In this document: in pieces, positions 52,734 through 60,791 of the stretch
Layout of the letters: every line of letters starts with the position of its first letter
Numbering within the stretch: position 1 is the stretch's first letter
NCBI RefSeq assembly: GCF_020523925.1
Contig: NZ_JAJAPW010000001.1
Span: 558,001 to 622,000, forward strand
DNA length: 64,000 bases
Direction: 5' to 3'
Origin: Neotamlana laminarinivorans
Lineage (GTDB): Bacteria; Bacteroidota; Bacteroidia; Flavobacteriales; Flavobacteriaceae
The notes under the pieces: model-generated
Told to the model about the DNA's origin: nothing
Databases searched by the model: none
Seen by the model: the letters and a program-made list of their open reading frames with translations, nothing else
Position numbers and translations under genes: made by a program

Positions 52734-53654
52734 ATGAATGAAATAAAGATTTTTTCACCAGCTACTGTTGCAAATGTGGCCTGCGGTTTTGATGTTTTAG
52801 GCTTTTGCTTAGACAATGTTGGTGACGATATGGTAATACGCAAAGTAGATAAAAAGGGCATTAAAATTACCCATATTGAAGGTTTCGATTTACCATACGA
52901 AGCCGAACAAAACGTCGCTGGTGTTTCGGCATTAGCCATGTACAATGCTCTGGATATAGATTTTGGTTTCGAAATTGAAATTTATAAAAACATAAAACCT
53001 GGTAGCGGTATTGGTAGTAGCGCTGCCAGTGCTGTTGGAAGTGTTTTTGGTATGAACGAACTTTTAGGAAGACCATTTAACAAAACCCAATTAACCGAAT
53101 TTGCCATAAAAGGTGAAGCTTTAGCAAGTAAATGCGAACATGCCGACAACCTTGCTCCTGCTATGTTTGGTGGTTTTACTTTGGTAAAAGGAATCAAGCC
53201 GTTACAAATTTTGGAAATTCCGAGTCCAGATGATTTGTTTGCAACTATTATTCATCCGCAAATAGAAATAAAAACATCAGAATCTCGTGCCGTTTTACCA
53301 AAAGAAGTTTCGTTAAGCGATGCCATTGCGCAATGGTCTAACGTTGGAAGTTTAATTCATGCTTTGCATACCAGCGATTACGATTTAATTAAAGATTCGC
53401 TTCACGATGTTATTATAGAACCGCACAGAAGCAAACTAATTCCGCATTATCAAGAGGTTAAAAATAGCATGCTAAATGCTGGAGCCTTAGGCGCTTGTAT
53501 TTCGGGTTCTGGACCATCAATTTTTTCACTTTGTAAAGGAGAAGAAACTGCAAAAAAGGTAGCAGAAGCCATTAAAAATGTATACAACTCTACTGGAATT
53601 GATTTTGATATTCACGTATCGAAAATTAATACAAAAGGAGTTAAAATTCTTTAG
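52734..53654 (+). CDS. thrB: Homoserine kinase
   Basis: A GHMP kinase of about 306 residues: IFSPATVANVACGFDVLGFCLD at the N-terminus, PGSGIGSSAASAVGSVFGMN (ATP loop) and ALGACISGSGPSIFSLC (motif 3). It phosphorylates homoserine to O-phosphohomoserine for ThrC. The ORF runs back to 52662, but the conserved N-terminus begins after it, so ATG at 52734 (MNEIKIFSPA), or the adjacent ATG at 52731, is chosen. It follows thrA and is separated from thrC by a four-helix-bundle cassette. Confidence 0.93.
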   Translation: MNEIKIFSPATVANVACGFDVLGFCLDNVGDDMVIRKVDKKGIKITHIEGFDLPYEAEQNVAGVSALAMYNALDIDFGFEIEIYKNIKPGSGIGSSAASAVGSVFGMNELLGRPFNKTQLTEFAIKGEALASKCEHADNLAPAMFGGFTLVKGIKPLQILEIPSPDDLFATIIHPQIEIKTSESRAVLPKEVSLSDAIAQWSNVGSLIHALHTSDYDLIKDSLHDVIIEPHRSKLIPHYQEVKNSMLNAGALGACISGSGPSIFSLCKGEETAKKVAEAIKNVYNSTGIDFDIHVSKINTKGVKIL

Positions 53655-53660
53655 TAACAG

Positions 53661-54130
53661 TGACGGATGACGGGAAAATGACCGAAGACTGAAGCATCAA
53701 AGTTATGAGTAAATTTAAGTTTGAAAAATTAATTATTTGGCAAAAAGCAATGGATTATGGCGAAACCATTTTTCAATTAGCTAAAAATTTTCCAGATATT
53801 GAAAAGTTTAATTTAACATCTCAAATTTGTAGAGCTGTCGATTCTATTGCGTTAAATATTTCCGAAGGTTCCATAGGTCAATCTAACCCTGAACAACGCA
53901 AATTTATAAACTATGCTATTAGATCTTTGGCCGAAGTTGTTACTTGTTTACATAAAGCTAAAAGAAGAAATTACATTGAAAGCTATAATTTTGAAATACT
54001 ATATAACGAAGCATTTCATTTAATGAACATGATGCAAGTTAAAAGAAATATAAAATAAGACTAATAAATACTCCGATTTTTATTTAATCGTTTTTTCGGC
54101 TTCGGTCAACGGTCAAAAAATCATCGGTCA
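53661..54130 (+). mobile_element. 470-bp cassette with inverted repeat ends in thr operon
   Basis: The left end (53661-53690) begins TGACGGATGA and contains TGACCGAAG; the reverse complement of the right end (54097-54130) begins TGACCGATGA and contains TGACCGAAG. So the ends form an imperfect inverted repeat of about 30 bases. The segment starts seven bases after the thrB stop and ends 12 bases before thrC, and carries only the four-helix-bundle gene. No clear target-site duplication or transposase was found. Its insertion between two operon genes that are otherwise usually adjacent supports an acquired cassette. Confidence 0.6.
53705..54058 (+). CDS. Four-helix-bundle protein (23S rRNA IVS/S23-like)
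   Basis: The 117-residue protein is of the S23/IVS four-helix-bundle family (KLIIWQKAMDYGETIFQLAKNFPDIEKFNLTSQICRAVDSIALNISEGSIGQSNPEQRKFINYAIRSLAEV). IWQKAMD, LTSQICRAVDSIALNISEG and RSLAEV are typical. Members are encoded in intervening sequences of 23S rRNA in some bacteria and resemble the Avd protein of diversity-generating retroelements, but their function is not known. Here it lies between thrB and thrC inside inverted repeats. No reverse transcriptase or variable repeat is present. Confidence 0.88.
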   Translation: MSKFKFEKLIIWQKAMDYGETIFQLAKNFPDIEKFNLTSQICRAVDSIALNISEGSIGQSNPEQRKFINYAIRSLAEVVTCLHKAKRRNYIESYNFEILYNEAFHLMNMMQVKRNIK

Positions 54131-54142
54131 ATAAAACACAAC

Positions 54143-55435
54143 ATGAACTACTATTCATTAAACCATAAAGCACCAAATACAACTTTTGTAAACGCAGTTG
54201 TTAAAGGTTTAGCACCAGATAAAGGCTTATATTTTCCTGAAAGTATAACGCCATTACCAAAAGCATTTTTCGATAATATAAATGAACTTTCAAATTCTGA
54301 AATTGCCTTTACCGCAATAAAACAGTTCGTTTCGCCTGAAATTCCTGAGGATGTTTTAAAAACGATTGTTGAAGAAACATTATCCTTCGATTTCCCTGTG
54401 GTAAAACTAAACGATAACATTTCAACTTTAGAATTGTTTCACGGCCCAACTATGGCTTTTAAAGATGTCGGGGCACGCTTTATGGCACGATGCTTAGGTT
54501 ATTTTAATAAAGATAACGATAACGAAGTAACTGTTCTAGTAGCAACATCGGGCGATACCGGTGGTGCTGTGGCCAACGGGTTTTTAGGTGTTAAAGGTGT
54601 AAATGTTGTAATTCTCTACCCTAGCGGAAAAGTGAGCGACATTCAAGAAAAACAATTAACCACCCTTGGGCAAAATATTAAAGCATTAGAAGTTAATGGT
54701 ACTTTCGATGATTGTCAGGCCATGGTTAAAACCGCTTTTTTAGATGAAAGCTTAACCAGCAAAATGCAATTAACCTCTGCAAACTCAATAAATGTGGCGC
54801 GTTGGTTACCACAATTATTCTATTTTATGTTTGCCTATAAGCAACTTCATAAAAAATATAATGATATTGTTTTTTCTGTACCAAGCGGAAATTTTGGTAA
54901 CATTTGTGCAGGAATGATGGCACAACAATTAGGTTTACCAATTAAGCATTTTGTAGCATCAAACAATGCGAATAATGTGGTTACACGCTACTTAATTTCC
55001 CAATTATACGAGCCTAAACCATCAGTACAAACTATTAGTAACGCTATGGATGTTGGTGCGCCAAGTAATTTTATCCGTATTGAAGAAATTTACAAAAACA
55101 ACTTCGAGTCTTTAAAAGAAAACTTATCGTCTTACAGTTTTACAGATGAAGAAACTAAAGCTGCGATGTTAGAAATTTATAAAAACTACAGTTATGTTGC
55201 CGATCCGCATGGCGCTGTTGGTTATTTAGGTTGTAAAAATTATCTGAAAGAAAACCCAGAAGCGCATTGTGTGTTTTTAGAAACGGCACATCCTACTAAA
55301 TTTTTAGATGTAGTTGAAGAGGTTATAAAAGAAGAACAGCCTTTACCAGAGCAAATACAAAGCGTTATGGGTAAAGAAAAAGAAGCGACAGTTATTTCTA
55401 CTTACGAAGATTTAAAGCAGTTTTTATTAAACTAA
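54143..55435 (+). CDS. thrC: Threonine synthase
   Basis: The 430-residue PLP enzyme has the threonine synthase layout: MNYYSLNHKAPNTTF, LELFHGPTMAFKDVGARFMA (PLP lysine), TSGDTGGAVANGFLG, INVARWLPQLFYFMFAY, VPSGNFGNICAGMMAQQLGLP and ADPHGAVGYLG. It converts O-phosphohomoserine to threonine. It is the last gene of thrABC, displaced from thrB by the inserted cassette of 470 bases. No typical U-tailed terminator was found after it, only the start-overlapping hairpin at 55453. Confidence 0.93.
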   Translation: MNYYSLNHKAPNTTFVNAVVKGLAPDKGLYFPESITPLPKAFFDNINELSNSEIAFTAIKQFVSPEIPEDVLKTIVEETLSFDFPVVKLNDNISTLELFHGPTMAFKDVGARFMARCLGYFNKDNDNEVTVLVATSGDTGGAVANGFLGVKGVNVVILYPSGKVSDIQEKQLTTLGQNIKALEVNGTFDDCQAMVKTAFLDESLTSKMQLTSANSINVARWLPQLFYFMFAYKQLHKKYNDIVFSVPSGNFGNICAGMMAQQLGLPIKHFVASNNANNVVTRYLISQLYEPKPSVQTISNAMDVGAPSNFIRIEEIYKNNFESLKENLSSYSFTDEETKAAMLEIYKNYSYVADPHGAVGYLGCKNYLKENPEAHCVFLETAHPTKFLDVVEEVIKEEQPLPEQIQSVMGKEKEATVISTYEDLKQFLLN

Positions 55436-55452
55436 TTTTAAATATACCACAA

Positions 55453-55511
55453 GTTTTTCATTTTTAGCGCATCTTAATTATATCTCAATTAATTAGCTAA
55501 AAATGAAAAAC
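55453..55511 (+). promoter_or_regulatory. 16-bp hairpin that hides the start codon of YHYH gene
   Basis: 55453-55468 (GTTTTTCATTTTTAGC) is the exact reverse complement of 55496-55511 (GCTAAAAATGAAAAAC), with a 27-base AT-rich loop. The ATG at 55503-55505 of the YHYH lipoprotein gene sits in the middle of the right arm. The structure would sequester the start on a transcript read from thrC. It might also end the thr operon, but the right arm is A-rich and the tail is only weakly T-rich. Confidence 0.6.
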
Positions 55512-56480
55512 TTAATTTTATTTACCTTATTTTCAAGTGCATGCGCATTATTTTCTTGTAGCGGAGATGATAGCGAAGCAACAACATCTCAAGATAACGA
55601 AGTTGATTACAGTGTTGTTATAGATGCTTCAAGCGATAATTTTACTGGTGTTACGGTAAACATTGTACCTTGTACATTATCAAATGGCACAGAAACCAAT
55701 TGCTACGAAATTGTTACAACTAGCGCTCCAACAGATCACGAAATGGGACCTTGGTGTCCAAGTAATATTTCAGATGACGATTCTGCTGGTGGTATCTGGC
55801 TTGATAGCGGAACAGTTTACGACGTCGACGGTGAATTTGTATCTAATCTAGCCACTTTTTACAACGATAATACTTGGTTAATGTATGATGACAACGGAGA
55901 TATTTACATCACAGAAACAGAAGAAGATTGCATAAACGCTGCCAATCCAAATGTTGGTGAAGAATATGAAAATTTTTGTGTTGAATGTATTCCATCGTAT
56001 ATAACCGATTTAACACAAACTTGGACAATTCCAATTACACCAATTGCACTTACAACAACCTATAGTTTTAACACTGCTCCGGGCGCTACTACAGGACCTT
56101 CTACAAGAGGTGTTGCTTTAAACGGCATAGAATTTTCTGCACCCGCACCTGTAAGCAATATTTTAGCGGCATATACTCTAGCCCCATTCGATGATGCCGG
56201 CGGGCATATTAATGTTAATCAAGGCTATCACTATCATGCTGCAACTCAAGACATAGCCGATAGACATGTAATTACACAAACCGATGGGCATGCAGAACTT
56301 ATTGGTTATGCCATGGACGGTCACGGTATATATGCTAGGGTTGATGAAATTGGCAACGAACCAACCGATTTAGATGAGTGTAAAGGGCATTACGACGATA
56401 TACGTGGTTATCATTATCATGTAGATAATGCTGGAAATAATAACTTTATAGATTGTTTAAAAGGAGCTTATGTATTGTAA
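55503..56480 (+). CDS. YHYH-domain lipoprotein (second copy)
   Basis: The 325-residue lipoprotein (lipobox LFSC, Cys19) shares the layout of the 28823-29779 product: the same cysteine pairs (CTLSNGTETNC, PWC, FCVEC), RGVALNGIEFSAPAPV, APFDDAGGHIN, YHYH at about 242-245 and 303-306, and C-terminal CLKGAYVL. The two are clear paralogues of PF14240. Unlike the first copy it has no EF-hand or two-component neighbours; it follows the thr operon. A 16-bp inverted repeat covers its start codon. Confidence 0.85.
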   Translation: MKNLILFTLFSSACALFSCSGDDSEATTSQDNEVDYSVVIDASSDNFTGVTVNIVPCTLSNGTETNCYEIVTTSAPTDHEMGPWCPSNISDDDSAGGIWLDSGTVYDVDGEFVSNLATFYNDNTWLMYDDNGDIYITETEEDCINAANPNVGEEYENFCVECIPSYITDLTQTWTIPITPIALTTTYSFNTAPGATTGPSTRGVALNGIEFSAPAPVSNILAAYTLAPFDDAGGHINVNQGYHYHAATQDIADRHVITQTDGHAELIGYAMDGHGIYARVDEIGNEPTDLDECKGHYDDIRGYHYHVDNAGNNNFIDCLKGAYVL

Positions 56481-56497
56481 ATTATAAAATTTGTTAT

Positions 56498-56530
56498 AAA
56501 AAAAGCTACCTTCCGTGGTAGCTTTTTTTT
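56498..56530. terminator. Bidirectional terminator after YHYH gene
   Basis: A 13-bp stem (56498-56510 with 56517-56529; AAAAAAAGCTACC and its complement), a 6-base loop and a run of T. Confidence 0.9.
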
Positions 56531-56550
56531 CTATTCGTTATGTTTATATT

Positions 56551-57201
56551 TTAAACTTCAACTTCAGTTAAAGCTAAACTAAAAACAGCCCTTTTAATTG
56601 GTGTTGCTCCTTCTAAAATTTCAAAAGTAATATTATTTGGTACATCATCATCCAAACATTGTACTAGAGTTTTAGCCACATCTGCTCTACTAATTTCACC
56701 GTGTTTATCAAAATGGTTTTTTAATTCAATTTTACCTGCACCGTCATCATTTTTTAAACTACCTGGGCGCACAATTACATAATTTAAATCACTACTTTTT
56801 AAATACTCATCGGCATTATGTTTTGCTTTTAAGTATTCTTGTAATTGAGATTGTTCTTCAGGGTTATCTGCCCCCATAGAACTTAACATAACAAACTTAC
56901 TTACGTTATTTGCTTGTGCTGCGTCTATTAACTTTTTAGCTCCCTCTTGGTCTACACCTATTACATTTTTACCTCCAGAACCTGCTGCAAATAAAACTTC
57001 ATCTATTTGCTTATTAAAAGCTTTTGTTACATCTTGTTCTAAATCGGCCACAACAGTTTGAATACCTTTATCTTTAAAGTACGATACTTGTTCCTGTTTT
57101 CGCACCATTGCTATTGGTGTATAATGATCTGATCTATTTAATAAATTTACTATTTGTTTACCGGTGGTGCCATTTGCACCTGCTACTAATATATTTTTCA
57201 T
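56551..57201 (-). CDS. NAD(P)-binding atypical SDR
   Basis: About 216 residues from ATG at 57201 (MKNILVAGANGTTGKQIVNLL), chosen because the dinucleotide-binding loop GANGTTG begins directly; the ORF has seven codons more upstream. FVMLSSMGADNPEEQ and YLKSSDLNYVIVRPGSLKNDDGAG are typical of the NmrA/HSCARG-like atypical short-chain dehydrogenases, which lack a full catalytic tetrad and often act as NAD(P)H-linked sensors or reductases. Monocistronic, convergent with the YHYH gene. Confidence 0.82.
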   Translation of the reverse strand: MKNILVAGANGTTGKQIVNLLNRSDHYTPIAMVRKQEQVSYFKDKGIQTVVADLEQDVTKAFNKQIDEVLFAAGSGGKNVIGVDQEGAKKLIDAAQANNVSKFVMLSSMGADNPEEQSQLQEYLKAKHNADEYLKSSDLNYVIVRPGSLKNDDGAGKIELKNHFDKHGEISRADVAKTLVQCLDDDVPNNITFEILEGATPIKRAVFSLALTEVEV

Positions 57202-57355
57202 ACTTAAATTTACAAAAATCAATTGGTCTTATCTGTTTCATTTTAAGTGTTTAACTATAGTTTAGCATAAAGTTTAAAAGAAAAGTTAAATGAAAAATAC
57301 TAATATTTAACTAACCTTTATAGCCTTCCGCGAAAGCGTTATTATAAAATTTCAA

Positions 57356-57363
57356 TACATTTG
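57356..57363 (+). promoter_or_regulatory. -7 element (TACATTTG) upstream of small ORF and gcvT
   Basis: Full TAnnTTTG match 15 bases before the small ORF at 57378; no TTTG at the usual -33 distance. It may drive the small ORF and the gcvT operon. Confidence 0.4.
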
Positions 57364-57377
57364 CTTTTCTTTGAATT

Positions 57378-57528
57378 ATGGAAGACATACTTGTAAGAAT
57401 TATAAAATTCTTCGGTAATTTTATTGAAGATATTATGTTTTCTTTTAAAAAAGAAATCCTGTTTTAATAGGTATATTAATTGTTGTAATATGCCTAATTG
57501 CACTTTATATACTAACAAAAGATTTTTA
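57378..57528 (+). pseudogene. Small membrane-protein ORF with apparent frameshift
   Basis: ATG at 57378 starts MEDILVRIIKFFGNFIEDIMFSFKKE and ends at TAA 57465-57467 after 29 codons. In the -1 frame, starting from the A6 run at about 57447-57452, coding continues as RNPVLIGILIVVICLIALYILTKDF, a clear membrane segment, to a stop just before gcvT. So the original product may be a small protein of about 50 residues, interrupted by one indel in the A tract. It occupies the only intergenic gap of more than 300 bases (57202-57529), which otherwise holds the promoter-like box and a GC-rich CTTCCGCGAAAGCG motif. Both a real frameshift and chance are possible. Confidence 0.35.
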
Positions 57529-57529
57529 A

Positions 57530-58612
57530 ATGAAGAATACTGCTCTTACCGAAACTCATACTGCTCTTGGCGCTAAAATGGTGCCGTTTGCTGGCTACAA
57601 CATGCCTGTACAATACGAAGGTGTAAACGCAGAACACGAAACCGTAAGAAACGCTGTTGGCGTGTTTGATGTTAGCCATATGGGAGAATTTTTAATTGAA
57701 GGCGAACATGCTCTAGACTTAATACAAAAAGTTACTAGTAACGATGCTTCTAAGCTAACAATTGGTAAAGCACAATACAGTTGTTTACCTAACGATAATG
57801 GTGGTATTGTAGACGATTTAATAGTGTATCGCATAAAAGAAAACACCTATTTGCTTGTGGTAAATGCTAGTAATATTGAAAAAGATTGGAACTGGATTTC
57901 GAGTAAAAACGATGTTGATGCTACCATGCGCGATTTAAGCGAAGACTATTCTTTACTGGCTATTCAAGGGCCAAAAGCGGTTGAAGCCATGCAAAGTTTA
58001 ACAAGCCACGATTTAGCTAGTATTAAATTTTACAATTTTATAGTTGGTGATTTTGCAGGTATTGAGCATGTTATTATTTCGGCCACTGGATATACTGGTA
58101 GTGGTGGTTTCGAAATTTATTGCAAAAACAGTGAGGTAAAACAAATTTGGGACAAGGTTTTTGAAGCCGGCGCAGATTTTGGTATTAAGCCAATTGGTTT
58201 AGCCGCTCGCGATACATTAAGACTTGAAATGGGATATTGCCTTTACGGAAATGATATTGATGATACCACCTCGCCTATTGAAGCTGGTTTAGGATGGATT
58301 ACAAAGTTCACAAAAGAGTTCACAAATTCTGAAGCCTTAAAAAAACAAAAAGAAAACGGTGTAGATAGAAAATTAATTGCTTTTGAATTAGACGAACGCG
58401 GCATACCAAGACAAGGTTATGATATTGTAGATGGCAATGGTAATATAATTGGAAATGTAACTTCTGGTACCATGAGCCCTAGTTTAGGTAAAGGTATTGG
58501 TTTAGGCTATGTGCCAACAGTTTTTGCCGATGTTAATAGCAAAATTAATATTCAAATTCGTAAAAAAACCATTCCAGCAACGGTTGTAAAACTCCCTTTT
58601 TATAAAAATTAA
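57530..58612 (+). CDS. gcvT: Aminomethyltransferase (glycine cleavage T protein)
   Basis: The 360-residue protein is Gcv[44 protein letters not shown] at the N-terminus, [16 protein letters not shown], and the C-terminal half with [21 protein letters not shown]-like and [21 protein letters not shown]. It transfers the methylene unit of the H protein to tetrahydrofolate in glycine breakdown. gcvH and gcvP are not adjacent. Its stop overlaps the start of the glutaminase gene by one base. Confidence 0.94.
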   Translation: MKNTALTETHTALGAKMVPFAGYNMPVQYEGVNAEHETVRNAVGVFDVSHMGEFLIEGEHALDLIQKVTSNDASKLTIGKAQYSCLPNDNGGIVDDLIVYRIKENTYLLVVNASNIEKDWNWISSKNDVDATMRDLSEDYSLLAIQGPKAVEAMQSLTSHDLASIKFYNFIVGDFAGIEHVIISATGYTGSGGFEIYCKNSEVKQIWDKVFEAGADFGIKPIGLAARDTLRLEMGYCLYGNDIDDTTSPIEAGLGWITKFTKEFTNSEALKKQKENGVDRKLIAFELDERGIPRQGYDIVDGNGNIIGNVTSGTMSPSLGKGIGLGYVPTVFADVNSKINIQIRKKTIPATVVKLPFYKN

Positions 58613-59526
58613 TGCGCGACTTTAAATCTATTTTACATTCTATTTACAACGAAGCTATTAGTCAAACCGATAAAGGTAAAGTAGCGACTTACATACCCGA
58701 ATTGGCTAAAATAGATATTGATAATTTTGGTATTTATTTAAAAACCATGACTGGCGAAAATTATGGTGTTGGTGACTTTAATATCCCCTTTTCAATACAA
58801 AGTATCTCTAAAGTTTTAGCCTTAGGAAAAGCGATGGAACTTATTGGAGAATCTGTTTTTAAACGTGTTGATGTGGAGCCTTCTGGCCACCCATTTAATC
58901 AACTAGCCTTGTTAGAGGTTGAGAATGGTATTCCTAGAAATCCGTTTATAAATTCTGGAGCTATTGTTATCGCAGATATTTTAATTTCTAATTTAAAAAA
59001 CCCAAAAACCGATTTTTTAAATTATGTAAGAGATTTATGTGGCGATAAAAATATAAACTACAACATTGCTGTAGCTAAATCTGAAAAAGATACGGGCTTT
59101 AAAAATTTTGCTGCTGCAAACCTTTTAAAATCTTTTAAAAATCTGGATAATGATGTTGAAGAAGTTTTAGATTTCTATTTTCATCAATGTTCTATAGAAA
59201 TGACTTGCAGTCAACTATCTAACGTATTTTATTTTTTAGCTAACGATGGCTACTGTATTAACAAAAAGCTACATTTAAGTAACTCGCAAGTAAAACGTAT
59301 TAATGCGTTAATGCTAACCTGCGGTTTTTATGATGAAGCTGGAGAATTTGCCTTCGAGGTTGGTTTACCCGGTAAAAGTGGTGTTGGCGGTGGTATTGTT
59401 GCCCTTCTACCCGATCATTTTATTATAACAACTTGGTCTCCCGGACTCAATAAAAAAGGGAATTCGTTGTTAGGTATGAAAGCATTAGAGCAATTTACGA
59501 CCAAAACAAACCTATCTATCTTTTAA
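58612..59526 (+). CDS. glsA: Glutaminase A
   Basis: The 304-residue protein has the serine-dependent beta-lactamase-like fold of glutaminases: FSIQSISKVLALGKAMEL (the SxxK nucleophile), EPSGHPFNQLALLEVENGIPRNPFINSGAIVIADIL, FHQCSIEMTCSQLSNVFYFLANDGY and GLPGKSGVGGGIVALLPDHF. It hydrolyses glutamine to glutamate and ammonia. It overlaps gcvT by one base and is followed by the RmlD-like gene after 25 bases, which points to one transcript. Confidence 0.93.
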   Translation: MRDFKSILHSIYNEAISQTDKGKVATYIPELAKIDIDNFGIYLKTMTGENYGVGDFNIPFSIQSISKVLALGKAMELIGESVFKRVDVEPSGHPFNQLALLEVENGIPRNPFINSGAIVIADILISNLKNPKTDFLNYVRDLCGDKNINYNIAVAKSEKDTGFKNFAAANLLKSFKNLDNDVEEVLDFYFHQCSIEMTCSQLSNVFYFLANDGYCINKKLHLSNSQVKRINALMLTCGFYDEAGEFAFEVGLPGKSGVGGGIVALLPDHFIITTWSPGLNKKGNSLLGMKALEQFTTKTNLSIF

Positions 59527-59551
59527 TTTCATTAAAAACTAATTATTACTT

Positions 59552-60376
59552 ATGCGTGAAATAAAACATAACATATTAATTCTTGGTGGCAGTGGCTTTT
59601 TAGGTCATGCCATTTACAGAGAGTTATGTTCTTATTTTAACACATTTGCAACATACAATTTTAATAAGAGCTTCGAAAAAAACCATCATTTTTTTGAATA
59701 CAATTTTGAAGAAGATGACATTTACGAAATTCTCGATATTGTAAAACCAACTATAATTATTTCGGCCTTACGTGGCGATTTTTCAAAACAAGTAATGCTT
59801 CATAGGCATTTAAGTGATTATATTTTAGATAAGGATACTAAACTCCTCTTTTTATCTTCTGCTAATGTTTTTGATGCCTACAGTAAATTCCCAAGTTACG
59901 AACAAGACAAAACGCTAAGCAACAGTGTTTATGGCCATTTTAAAATAAAAATTGAGAATATGCTTTTACGCTTACCTCAAAAAAAAGTATGTATTTTAAG
60001 ATTACCAATGGTTTTTGGTTCGCAATCACCACGAATACTAGAAATAATTAATTTTATAAAGGCTAAAGAACCTATTGAGATTTTTCCAAATTTAATAATG
60101 AATGTTACTACAGAAAGTAAAATTACACAGCAAATTCATTACATAATTAATAGAAATAAACATGGTATTTTTCATCTGGGCAGCAGTGATTTAGTTCATC
60201 ATGACGATTTTATTAAAGAAATTACAGATAAATTAGGTTTAACAGAAAAAGCGTTCTTTAAAAGAGTTTATACAACTAATAACGACCGTTATTTAGCAGT
60301 GCTACCTAAGTACAATTTACTACCAAAAAACTTAAACATTTTAAGCGACGAAATTCTTGGTGAAATAAAAGTTTAA
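59552..60376 (+). CDS. RmlD-like NAD(P)-dependent sugar reductase/epimerase
   Basis: The 274-residue extended SDR has ILILGGSGFLGHAIYREL (coenzyme loop), LLFLSSANVFDAYSKF, and a region around TLSNSVYGHFKIKIENMLLRL (catalytic YxxxK as YGHFK) followed by CILRLPMVFGSQSPRILEI. This pattern belongs to the RmlD/dTDP-4-dehydrorhamnose reductase-like group; the substrate is unknown. It is the third gene of the gcvT-glsA operon, 25 bases after the glutaminase. Confidence 0.8.
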   Translation: MREIKHNILILGGSGFLGHAIYRELCSYFNTFATYNFNKSFEKNHHFFEYNFEEDDIYEILDIVKPTIIISALRGDFSKQVMLHRHLSDYILDKDTKLLFLSSANVFDAYSKFPSYEQDKTLSNSVYGHFKIKIENMLLRLPQKKVCILRLPMVFGSQSPRILEIINFIKAKEPIEIFPNLIMNVTTESKITQQIHYIINRNKHGIFHLGSSDLVHHDDFIKEITDKLGLTEKAFFKRVYTTNNDRYLAVLPKYNLLPKNLNILSDEILGEIKV

Positions 60377-60377
60377 C

Positions 60378-60407
60378 TTGATTATAAATAGCTAAATCTG
60401 TACATTG
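60378..60407 (+). promoter_or_regulatory. Candidate promoter of pterin dehydratase gene
   Basis: TTG at 60378-60380, 20 bases, then TACATTG, one base short of the -7 consensus. The gene starts at 60428. Confidence 0.4.
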
Positions 60408-60427
60408 TAAAAAATTAAATTTTACTT

Positions 60428-60718
60428 ATGAGCGTTTTAACCCAAGAAGAAATAGAGACTAAATTACTACGTTTTCCCGAATGGGAATATTACGACAATG
60501 CATTACATGCAGAGTTTGAATTTGAGAATTTTAAAGATTGTTTTAGTGCAATGAGTCGCATTGCATTTGAGTGCGAAGCTTTAAACCATCATCCAAATTG
60601 GAGCAACACTTATAATGTGTTAACCATTTCATTATCAACACACGATGCCAGTGGCGTTACCAATAAAGACTTTAAATTGGCCGAAGCCATAGAACACATT
60701 GTAGAACCCGAGGAATAA
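60428..60718 (+). CDS. 4a-hydroxytetrahydrobiopterin dehydratase
   Basis: The 96-residue protein is a PCD/DCoH: WEYYDNALHAEFEFENFKDCFSAMSRIAFECEALNHHPNWSNTYNVLTISLSTHDASGVTNKDFKLAEAIE. The HHPNW-type block and the later histidine form the active site. It recycles the pterin cofactor of aromatic amino-acid hydroxylases, or works in molybdopterin-related metabolism. No phenylalanine hydroxylase gene is adjacent. Confidence 0.92.
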   Translation: MSVLTQEEIETKLLRFPEWEYYDNALHAEFEFENFKDCFSAMSRIAFECEALNHHPNWSNTYNVLTISLSTHDASGVTNKDFKLAEAIEHIVEPEE

Positions 60719-60749
60719 TTTGTTTTTAAACACCAGGTTATTAACTTTG
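60719..60749 (+). promoter_or_regulatory. Perfect Bacteroidota promoter of yebC
   Basis: TTTG (60719-60722), exactly 19 bases, then TAACTTTG (60742-60749): both boxes match the consensus fully. The gene starts 42 bases downstream. Confidence 0.8.
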
Positions 60750-60791
60750 TGAGATTAAAATATCACCTTAAAAAATTAAATATATAGAATT

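Noticed and set aside
53705-54058. Possible diversity-generating retroelement (Avd-like protein)
   Set aside because: No reverse transcriptase, template repeat or variable repeat is present nearby, so only the four-helix-bundle protein is claimed.
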